17,635 nucleotides of DNA, from contig CALCGR010000143.1 of the NCBI GenBank assembly GCA_937901025.1, positions 1-17,635 of the forward strand, read 5' to 3'. The stretch's first letter is position 1, and the number at the start of each line of letters is the position of its first letter. The translations under genes were made by a program, and so were the position numbers. The DNA comes from an uncultured Bacteroidales bacterium (GTDB taxonomy: Bacteria > Bacteroidota > Bacteroidia > Bacteroidales > Paludibacteraceae). This document shows, piece after piece, positions 1-5,217 of this stretch. The notes under the pieces are model-generated. The model was not told where the DNA came from. It saw nothing but the letters and a program-made list of their open reading frames with translations, and did not search any database.

Positions 1-926
1 TCTACCAACAACTGCTCGACCAAGACGGCTGCGGACTGCTCTTTGAGACGGAGGGCAGCGTGATCACCGACATCTGGAAAGGCGGTGCGATGAGTTACAA
101 CACGGCTCTGCGTAAAGCCGCCGAACACGAGACCCTTAGTAAGAACCGCGTCAGGGACGGACAGACCGAGATCACTTGTCCGAAGGTAGGGATGATGCTC
201 ACGAGTACGTTTAGTCAGTTTAAGGCTTTGGTGCCGAGTGTGGAGAACGGTTTCTTCTCGCGTCTGATGACCGTCGTAGTCAGAGAGCACCAAGACTTTG
301 ATGGCTCGGTCTTCCAACCCACAAACGAGGGTGCCGAGGTGGAGGCAACAATCAATCGCCTTGCTATGCAAGTGAAAACCCTCGCGTTGAGACTCAATCC
401 ACAATCCACTATCCACAATCCACAAGAGATCGAGTTCCGCTTGACTCCCGACCAAGCCTCCCTGTTGGGACAGGTGATGGAGAAAGAGTATAAGGAATAC
501 GTGCGCGCGTTAGGCGACGGCTTCCACGCGACGGTTGTGAGAAACGGTATCAATGTGATGAGGATAGCCCTAATCTTGTCTGTCCTCCGTCAATCTCTCA
601 CCCTCTCAGCCTTTCAACCTCTCACCTGTTCGGAAGCCGACTTCCAGACCGCGATGGTCATCGGCACCAAACTCCTCCTTCACGCCGCAGACGCTTACAA
701 CCAGATAGCCACTGCCGATCGTGAAGCCGTTCCCTCCATCAAGGGCTCCTATCAAAAAGAGACGTTCTTTGTGAGTTTGCCGGATGAGTTTAGCAAAAGC
801 CAATGTGAACAATATGCCCTATGTCTCGGTGTGTGCGAACGTACCGCGCGCCGATGGATAGAAGGCTGGATGGAAACAGGACAAATAGAAAGGCTAAGTC
901 ATGGAATTTATCAGAAAGTTTGTTAA
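1..926 (+). CDS. DUF3987-family protein (primase/helicase-like, mobile-element associated), 5' truncated by the window
   Basis: The frame is open from base 3, so the gene begins outside the window; a GTG at 60 is an internal codon, not a start. The visible 307 residues begin LLFETEGSV and continue into the family-typical stretch with the helper motif MMLTSTFSQF and NGFFSRLM, as in the C-terminal half of DUF3987 proteins, which resemble ATPase/helicase modules of Bacteroidales mobile elements and are usually fused to, or next to, a VirE-N/primase part. The last ~60 residues (PDEF, LGVCERTARRWIEGW, GQIERLSHGIYQK) look like a winged-helix DNA-binding domain. The protein ends at TAA 924-926, immediately before a palindrome. 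Two simple-word islands (397-423 and 591-627) sit inside the coding sequence without breaking it. The Walker A part would lie upstream and cannot be checked. The family call is from recognition of motifs; the exact role (replication or mobilisation) is inference. Confidence 0.8.
   Translation, partial: YQQLLDQDGCGLLFETEGSVITDIWKGGAMSYNTALRKAAEHETLSKNRVRDGQTEITCPKVGMMLTSTFSQFKALVPSVENGFFSRLMTVVVREHQDFDGSVFQPTNEGAEVEATINRLAMQVKTLALRLNPQSTIHNPQEIEFRLTPDQASLLGQVMEKEYKEYVRALGDGFHATVVRNGINVMRIALILSVLRQSLTLSAFQPLTCSEADFQTAMVIGTKLLLHAADAYNQIATADREAVPSIKGSYQKETFFVSLPDEFSKSQCEQYALCLGVCERTARRWIEGWMETGQIERLSHGIYQKVC
397..423 (+). repeat. In-gene direct repeat ATCCACAATCCAC x2
   Basis: The 13-base word ATCCACAATCCAC occurs at 397-409 and again at 411-423 (period 14). 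It encodes the stretch around NPQSTIHNPQE in the DUF3987 protein, between two better conserved segments. It resembles other simple-word islands in this window. Confidence 0.85.
591..627 (+). repeat. Pyrimidine-rich low-complexity island inside the DUF3987 gene
   Basis: The coding strand here is built of words such as CAATCTCTCA, CCCTCTCAG and TTTCAACCTCTCACC. It encodes the segment between SVLRQ and CSEADF, where family members vary. It shares the words CTCTCA and TTTCAAC with the island in the MBOAT gene (12531-12599), though the match is loose. Confidence 0.5.
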
Positions 927-928
927 CG

Positions 929-946
929 AAAAGGACATGTCCTTTT
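929..946. repeat. Perfect 18-base palindrome, copy 1
   Basis: AAAAGGACATGTCCTTTT is fully self-complementary and starts three bases after the stop of the DUF3987 gene. The left arm can alternatively pair with a third copy of the right arm: CGAAAAGGAC (927-936) with GTCCTTTTCG (948-957). This offers two mutually exclusive foldings. It could act as a transcription terminator or as a protein-binding site. Confidence 0.85.
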
Positions 947-994
947 TGTCCTTTTCGTATAACCATCTATACTACAGTTTGTTATGGAGAAAAG

Positions 995-1014
995 GAAAAG
1001 GACATGTCCTTTTC
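995..1014. repeat. Perfect 20-base palindrome, copy 2
   Basis: The same 18-base core as copy 1 (AAAAGGACATGTCCTTTT, 996-1013), extended by a G and a C at the ends. The two centres are 67 bases apart. Two near-identical long palindromes with an unrelated spacer suggest a dimer-binding or iteron-like site rather than chance. Confidence 0.85.
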
Positions 1015-1207
1015 GATATGTCCATTCCGCCCTCAATGTTATTGATGCGTCAGCGGGCGGACCTTGTTTTTCGCCCATCGTCCCGCATTGTATGCGCGCT
1101 TTTAGCAAGTCCTATACACTTCCCATTACGGGTTTTTGACGGGTTCCCGCTATCCCCCACGGTAGCCCGTCGGGTGTCCAATAGTCAATCTTCAATTTAT
1201 TATCACT

Positions 1208-1624
1208 ATGTCAGAAATTAAATTAATCGAGCCCTACAAATCAATGTGGGGCAAACCATTCCGAAAAAGCACTTGGTGGACTTTCCGCCGAGGACTTAAG
1301 TTATTTACAGCTCACACACATGAAGGTCGTGACCTCAAAACGCACCCCATTACTCATGAGGAGCACAAAACCACCGAGCGTTTACGCCAAGCATCGCTCA
1401 AGTACCAACAGCTTGACCATTCCTCTGCCGAATATCAACAACTCTACCGCGATTGGTATGAGCAACGCAATGTCAAAGGAGGCTGTGTCTCGCCACGAGG
1501 GTTATTTATCCGCCGCGAGATGGCTCGTTTGAAAGCGGAAGGGAATCTTGCAGCCGACCCGACCAAGAACCTCCAAGACTGGTCTCATGCCCACGCCACC
1601 CCTATGTGCGATGCCTATAATTAG
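1208..1624 (+). CDS. Hypothetical protein, 138 residues
   Basis: I do not recognise this protein. It starts at ATG 1208 after an A/T-rich stretch without a Shine-Dalgarno, which is normal for this phylum, and encodes a soluble, charged protein rich in Trp, His, Arg and Lys, with no signal peptide or membrane segment. Residues 1-35 are basic and aromatic (KPFRKSTWWTFRRGLK); residues 50-80 are probably helical (TTERLRQASLKYQQLD, EYQQLYRDWYEQR); the C-terminus carries RREMARLKAEG. It lies between the DUF3987 gene and the lipoprotein gene in the same orientation, so it is probably part of the same accessory module. Codon use looks ordinary and the reverse strand does not hold a better candidate. 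It may be a lineage-specific mobile-element protein. Confidence 0.6.
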   Translation: MSEIKLIEPYKSMWGKPFRKSTWWTFRRGLKLFTAHTHEGRDLKTHPITHEEHKTTERLRQASLKYQQLDHSSAEYQQLYRDWYEQRNVKGGCVSPRGLFIRREMARLKAEGNLAADPTKNLQDWSHAHATPMCDAYN

Positions 1625-1660
1625 TCCCTCTTCACCTCTCCTTTCGTTGGTGTTTATCTT

Positions 1661-1764
1661 CCGCGGCTCGTAACCGCGGCTTGTGTACCCTGTCCCTTCT
1701 CGGCGAAAGTTTTTCGCCGTTTTCGTTAGCAAGGTCGTCGTTTCAGCAAGAACAGCGTTCTTGC
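1661..1764 (+). other. Series of three perfect hairpins in the intergenic region
   Basis: Three inverted repeats follow each other: CCGCGG 1661-1666 with CCGCGG 1674-1679; CGGCGAAA 1701-1708 with TTTCGCCG 1712-1719 (loop 3); GCAAGAAC 1746-1753 with GTTCTTGC 1757-1764 (loop 3). With the terminator at 1776-1806 this makes four stems in about 145 bases. The 1701-1719 stem is followed by a short T run and might end transcription from the 1208-1624 gene. The arrangement could also be a small structured RNA ending at the final terminator. Rfam matching is needed to separate these. Confidence 0.55.
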
Positions 1765-1775
1765 GTTCGTTCCCC

Positions 1776-1806
1776 GCGCACCTGGTACTGCCAAGTGCGC
1801 TTTTTT
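1776..1806 (+). terminator. Intrinsic terminator
   Basis: The stem GCGCAC-c-TGG (1776-1785) pairs with CCA-a-GTGCGC (1791-1800) with one internal mismatch and a five-base loop, followed at once by six T. It closes the transcript that covers the 1208-1624 gene or the hairpin series, just upstream of the next promoter. Confidence 0.8.
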
Positions 1807-1823
1807 GTGCAATTTTGCAAAAA
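1803..1823 (+). repeat. 21-base direct repeat flanking the lipoprotein gene, left copy
   Basis: TTTTGTGCAATTTTGCAAAA (plus one more A) is repeated at 4734-4754 with a single change (A to G at the ninth base). The two copies bracket the 1891-4728 gene. A/T-rich TGCAAAA/TTTTGCA words are also common near promoters here, so chance or promoter duplication is possible. Confidence 0.6.
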
Positions 1824-1837
1824 GTCGCACTTTTTTC

Positions 1838-1868
1838 TTGCATATATGAAAAAAAAAAAGTACTTTTG
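1838..1868 (+). promoter_or_regulatory. Bacteroidota promoter for the lipoprotein gene
   Basis: TTG at 1838-1840 (-33 element) and TACTTTTG at 1861-1868 (-7 box, consensus TAnnTTTG) are separated by 20 bases, the same gap as in the other three promoters of this window. Transcription would start near 1874, giving a leader of about 17-30 bases. Confidence 0.8.
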
Positions 1869-1890
1869 TAGTCGAATATTAACCAAATAA

Positions 1891-4728
1891 ATGTTTCCAT
1901 ATATGAAAAAAGAAAATTTTGGCTATTTGATAGTACTCTGTACTACCATTATTCTTGCTATTATGACGGGTTGTCGTCCCGATCTTCCCCAAGACTCTCA
2001 AAATCCTCCCCAAGAGCCCGATGAGGAAAGTAAAATCACTTATGTTTTGGCTGAAGGTGTGGCAATAGTTGACCCTACTACCCTTGATCACATAACCAAA
2101 TGGGAACCCGATTCCTCCTACATGCAGAATGGAGTCTGCTATTACGGACACATCTTCTACGATAAATCAATTTCCAAAGAAGATTTACCGACAGGGAAAA
2201 TCATCATCAATCACCCGACTGAACAGTTGCCGAATGGATTGATTGCCCATATAGACGGGGTGACAGAAACGGCAGATGGCTACAACATCCGTTATAAATC
2301 GCTGGAACTGACACATGCAATAAAAAACCTCGAAATAGAAGAACGGACCATATCGCTCAACAACTATTTGCAGAAAGTGGTTGACCGTAAGGGTAGAGAA
2401 CTGCACAAAGCGCCCAAAAAGGCAGCTGGAAAAGAGGCGTGCCATATAGAAATCAGTGGTAATGATTGGGATTTGCCATTTGGCATTTCGATGACGCCTA
2501 AGATGATGGCAGATATTGTCTTGAAAATGCAGATGACGATGGCCAATTATTCCATTTCCACCCTCAATTTCGTAGTGGAAAGCGATATAAGCTTTGACTC
2601 CGAATTCACAATAGATATAGCATCGGCAAAACTTTCCAAAGAGTTTCTTATCTGCACTATGTATTTTGCCGCCATTCCCGTGGGACCGCTGGTGATTACG
2701 CCTTCGATAGATGTTTATGCCACGCTCGGAATAGAAGGCAAAGTGTGCCTTTCGGCTGAGTTGAGTTATACGCAAGGCTTCCGTGCCGAATTGCACTATG
2801 ATGAAATCAACGGCTTGAGTGGAGAGTGTAAGGAGAAGGAAGTGAATGAACCGTTCAAAGCACAATTCGGAACCAAATTGGGCGGTGCCATCAAATACGG
2901 ACTGGCCATTGGACCGACAATTGGTATTTATGGTCAGATACTGAAAGCCGGAATGACGCTGAATGCCAACATCAGCGAGGAAGTGGAAATCAATCAGTAT
3001 ATAACCGACGAAAAGGTGATTGACGTAGCTGGATATATCAACGATGCAGAGAAAATTGACATCGACATGGGCGGAAATGAAGTGTATGATTGGCACGTGC
3101 CGCCGATGGAAGTCAAAGCCAATCTGGAAATCGGAGCCGGACTTCATTTCGGTGGCTTGGGAATATACGAAAAAACCTTCAACACGCCTACAATAGCCAT
3201 TGAACTGGATAAGCGTGTTCCGTATGGTCCGAACTTCGGGAACGATATAACCTATACGCTCAATAACAATCAGTTGGCATTGAATCTGAACGTGATGAGA
3301 ACAGCGTTGTTCTACCCTTCCGCCATCAAACTCTATCTCCGTAAAAAACTGTCATACGCACAATATGAAACAGTACACGTGGCAGACTTCGAGTTCGGCG
3401 AAGCACAAATCGAACAGTTGGAATCCGGCGCCGACTCGGTACAAATTACAGCGACCGCTACGCTTGACCCGGGCGAGTATAGGAACGCCTATATCACGTA
3501 TGTTTACGATAATAGAGAGTATTACAGAAAAGAGTTCGTAAAGGAGTTTATCAGCGCGGACAGCAAAACGGAGGAAGCCGCCCGCAAACTGCTGGCTGCC
3601 CTATATGAAAACCGTGAAGGCGAATGGAAAGACTGCAAGTGGAATGACCCGTCCGTACCGCTTGCTGATATGATAAAAGGCGACATACATGCCAGTTCTG
3701 TTATCTCCGAGAAGGGGATATATATCAAACTGCCAAGGGACTGGAAATTGCGCAGCGATATCAGCATCGGGGATGTTTCCGGCAGCGTGAATGATCCGGA
3801 TTTCTATTGGGCATTCGACGATCTTTGGTCCGGAGAGATCAGTCCGGAATATAATTCGGTGGAGATTTCAGACCCCAACTGCCAAAACTTCAATGTGGGA
3901 GACGACGTGAAGAAATTCGTCTGCAAAAGTAAAAAATATACCGGGTCAGTGCCATGCAATGCCGAAACGCTCGACTTGAGCGGATCAGGACTTGCCACTT
4001 TCTACGGAGGTAACTTGGATAACAAGATCAACTGGTACCCCAAACTCAAATCCATCAAGATGGATAAATGTCCCAATCTCACGAGTGTAGAACTGATCTC
4101 GCGAATTGATAACATCGAACTGTCGTTCAAGGACTGCCCGAAACTGGAGAGTTTCGAGATTCGTCTCACAAAAGGTGTCAGCGGTAGTGCCTTTGACAAT
4201 GTTTCCGTTACGGCAGGAAAGAGCACCGTGGTTATTGACAGCGTGCAGGGACAGACCATCAACTGGACGGGCGAATGCAAGAAACTGACCATCACCAAAA
4301 GTTCGTTGAATGACTTGAACGTCACCGGCAGAACATACCTGACCGAACTGGTGGTTCGCGAATCGGCATACATGACCAATCTGACCGTTAGTAATTGCTA
4401 TGCGCTTGAGACTATTGACGCTAACTATGGCAGCAAGCAGAACATATCTGTTTCCAACTGCCCCTCGTTGCTCGACCTGGAGTGCTATTCGGCCAATGTG
4501 ACAAGCCTGAGTGTGAACAACTGCCCGGCAATGGAAGACATTAGTTGCAATAGCAATACCGGCCTTGGTGGAGTAATGTTACCGATATTTGACCAGATAT
4601 ACAATATGGGGAACAAACCTATTTATGACCAAAGATATACCTATTATTCCGACGGTACAGTCAAAACCGACCTCGGTTATGGATTTTATTACGAAGGAGA
4701 ACCGGAGCGAGGTTACCATCGCGAGTAG
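1891..4728 (+). CDS. Large predicted lipoprotein with C-terminal leucine-rich-repeat-like domain
   Basis: The 945-residue protein starts with a short basic segment, a hydrophobic stretch (LIVLCTTIILAIMTG) and Cys28, a probable lipobox with Met at -3. It is therefore predicted to be a lipoprotein, exported and likely surface-exposed, as many Bacteroidales lipoproteins are. A Pro/Asp/Glu/Gln-rich tether (about 29-48) follows. Residues ~50-680 are not recognised; they are beta-rich with many Gly and alternating hydrophobic residues (for example LVITPSIDVYATLGIEGKVCL). Residues ~689-905 form irregular leucine-rich repeats with recurring units such as LDLSGSGL, MDKCPNLTSVEL and VSNCPSLLDLEC, as in BspA-like surface proteins. 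ATG 1903 (MKKENFGYL) is an alternative start. The gene has its own promoter and terminator, so it is a single-gene unit. ATA codons look more common than in the dxs operon, which hints at a different history. Function is unknown; adhesion or ligand binding is inference. Confidence 0.8.
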   Translation: MFPYMKKENFGYLIVLCTTIILAIMTGCRPDLPQDSQNPPQEPDEESKITYVLAEGVAIVDPTTLDHITKWEPDSSYMQNGVCYYGHIFYDKSISKEDLPTGKIIINHPTEQLPNGLIAHIDGVTETADGYNIRYKSLELTHAIKNLEIEERTISLNNYLQKVVDRKGRELHKAPKKAAGKEACHIEISGNDWDLPFGISMTPKMMADIVLKMQMTMANYSISTLNFVVESDISFDSEFTIDIASAKLSKEFLICTMYFAAIPVGPLVITPSIDVYATLGIEGKVCLSAELSYTQGFRAELHYDEINGLSGECKEKEVNEPFKAQFGTKLGGAIKYGLAIGPTIGIYGQILKAGMTLNANISEEVEINQYITDEKVIDVAGYINDAEKIDIDMGGNEVYDWHVPPMEVKANLEIGAGLHFGGLGIYEKTFNTPTIAIELDKRVPYGPNFGNDITYTLNNNQLALNLNVMRTALFYPSAIKLYLRKKLSYAQYETVHVADFEFGEAQIEQLESGADSVQITATATLDPGEYRNAYITYVYDNREYYRKEFVKEFISADSKTEEAARKLLAALYENREGEWKDCKWNDPSVPLADMIKGDIHASSVISEKGIYIKLPRDWKLRSDISIGDVSGSVNDPDFYWAFDDLWSGEISPEYNSVEISDPNCQNFNVGDDVKKFVCKSKKYTGSVPCNAETLDLSGSGLATFYGGNLDNKINWYPKLKSIKMDKCPNLTSVELISRIDNIELSFKDCPKLESFEIRLTKGVSGSAFDNVSVTAGKSTVVIDSVQGQTINWTGECKKLTITKSSLNDLNVTGRTYLTELVVRESAYMTNLTVSNCYALETIDANYGSKQNISVSNCPSLLDLECYSANVTSLSVNNCPAMEDISCNSNTGLGGVMLPIFDQIYNMGNKPIYDQRYTYYSDGTVKTDLGYGFYYEGEPERGYHRE

Positions 4729-4733
4729 TGAAT

Positions 4734-4754
4734 TTTTGTGCGATTTTGCAAAAA
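4734..4754 (+). repeat. 21-base direct repeat flanking the lipoprotein gene, right copy
   Basis: 20 of 21 bases match 1803-1823. It begins six bases after the lipoprotein stop codon. Further on, TAGTTTG at 4770-4776 is one base short of a TAnnTTTG box at roughly promoter distance, so this may be a decayed copy of the upstream promoter region. Confidence 0.6.
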
Positions 4755-4786
4755 AATACACAAATTTGGTAGTTTGAAAAAAAATC

Positions 4787-4818
4787 AAAGAGGGAGACCG
4801 ATTGGCCTCCCTCTTTTT
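4787..4818. terminator. Bidirectional intrinsic terminator between the lipoprotein gene and rpsU
   Basis: AGAGGGAG-a-CC (4789-4799) pairs with GG-c-CTCCCTCT (4804-4814) around a GATT loop, followed by a T run on the plus strand; A-rich sequence on the left gives a T-rich tail on the minus strand. It fits both the plus-strand lipoprotein gene and the convergent rpsU. Confidence 0.9.
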
Positions 4819-4837
4819 GTAGATAATGTATCATCAA

Positions 4838-5032
4838 TTACATATCGTCGTGGGCATGCAATTGTTGCACATAGATGGCATGCTGCATCTTTACTCGTTT
4901 GAGTTCAGACGGCTTGTTGAATTGTTGACGAGCGCGGAGCTCCTTGATGACACCGGTCTTGTCGAATTTGCGTTTAAACTTCTTAATGGCGCGTTCGATG
5001 TTCTCGCCTTCTTTTACAGGTACTACGATCAT
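4838..5032 (-). CDS. rpsU: 30S ribosomal protein bS21
   Basis: The 64-residue product begins MIVVPVKEGENIERAIKKFK and continues KRKFDKTGVIKELRARQQF, the characteristic basic, helical bS21 sequence of Bacteroidota. It binds the 16S rRNA 3' region on the small subunit. I chose ATG at 5032 because the protein then starts as its homologues do and because AGGAGG (5041-5046, read on the minus strand) lies eight bases upstream; a GTG at 5041 in frame overlaps that Shine-Dalgarno and is rejected. In Bacteroidota ribosomes bS21, with bS18 and bS6, covers the anti-Shine-Dalgarno, and rpsU is one of the few genes that keeps a strong SD, allowing it to sense bS21-free ribosomes. That model is established for Flavobacterium johnsoniae; its operation here is inferred. 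It diverges from dxs and converges on the lipoprotein gene. Confidence 0.96.
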   Translation of the reverse strand: MIVVPVKEGENIERAIKKFKRKFDKTGVIKELRARQQFNKPSELKRVKMQHAIYVQQLHAHDDM

Positions 5033-5038
5033 TGCATA

Positions 5039-5050
5039 CACCTCCTTTCC
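5039..5050 (-). promoter_or_regulatory. Strong Shine-Dalgarno of rpsU
   Basis: On the minus strand the sequence reads GGAAAGGAGGTG, ending seven to eight bases before the ATG at 5032. No other gene in the window has such a site. Its CCTTTC complement-capable partner near the mRNA 5' end (GAAAGG on the plus strand, 5089-5094) could form a six-base-pair stem with the site, which would mask it; that part is speculative. Confidence 0.85.
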
Positions 5051-5099
5051 AAATACACCATTCCGCGGGTTAAATAACGTTTTACCACGAAAGGGACTG

Positions 5100-5130
5100 C
5101 AAAATTACAACTTTTTTTTGAAACCACCAA
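5100..5130 (-). promoter_or_regulatory. Bacteroidota promoter for rpsU
   Basis: On the minus strand TTTG (5131-5128) and TAATTTTG (5107-5100) are separated by 20 bases counted from the TTG. Transcription should start near 5094, giving a leader of about 60 bases that includes the Shine-Dalgarno. It does not overlap the divergent dxs promoter. Confidence 0.82.
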
Positions 5131-5177
5131 ATAAATTTGACATTTTTTGCATTTTTTCCCTTATTTTTCAAAAAAAC

Positions 5178-5208
5178 TTGCACAATTCAAATATTTGTAG
5201 TATCTTTG
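5178..5208 (+). promoter_or_regulatory. Bacteroidota promoter for the dxs operon
   Basis: TTG 5178-5180 and TATCTTTG 5201-5208 are 20 bases apart. The expected transcription start is near 5214, only a few bases before the dxs ATG at 5218, so the mRNA should be leaderless or almost so. Confidence 0.85.
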
Positions 5209-5217
5209 CGGGCGATT

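Larger units (their letters stand above)
927..1207. other. Non-coding gap with two palindromes and an inverted repeat
   Basis: No credible gene lies in these 281 bases; short open frames here lack family resemblance and overlap the palindromes. The stretch holds two copies of a perfect palindrome (929-946 and 995-1014), a further CGAAAAGGAC/GTCCTTTTCG inverted repeat (927-936 with 948-957), and a GACGGG/CCCGTC inverted repeat (1138-1143 with 1166-1171) in a GC-rich segment. I see no TAnnTTTG promoter. A replication, mobilisation or termination role for a mobile module is possible, but is inference only. Confidence 0.5.

Noticed and set aside
821..1221. Short plus-strand frames (821-1045, 901-1221) around the DUF3987 stop
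   Set aside because: They run through the palindromes and lack any protein-like composition; the first overlaps the DUF3987 gene in another frame.
2185..3147. 320-residue frame antisense to the lipoprotein gene
   Set aside because: Shadow of the real gene: His/Phe-rich, no family resemblance, no promoter.
4770..4776. TAGTTTG as a promoter box after the lipoprotein gene
   Set aside because: One base shorter than TAnnTTTG and followed by a terminator, with no plus-strand gene before dxs.
5137..5217. Upstream extension of dxs to 5137
   Set aside because: It would pass through the -33 and -7 elements; homologues start at the MDYRYL region (5218).
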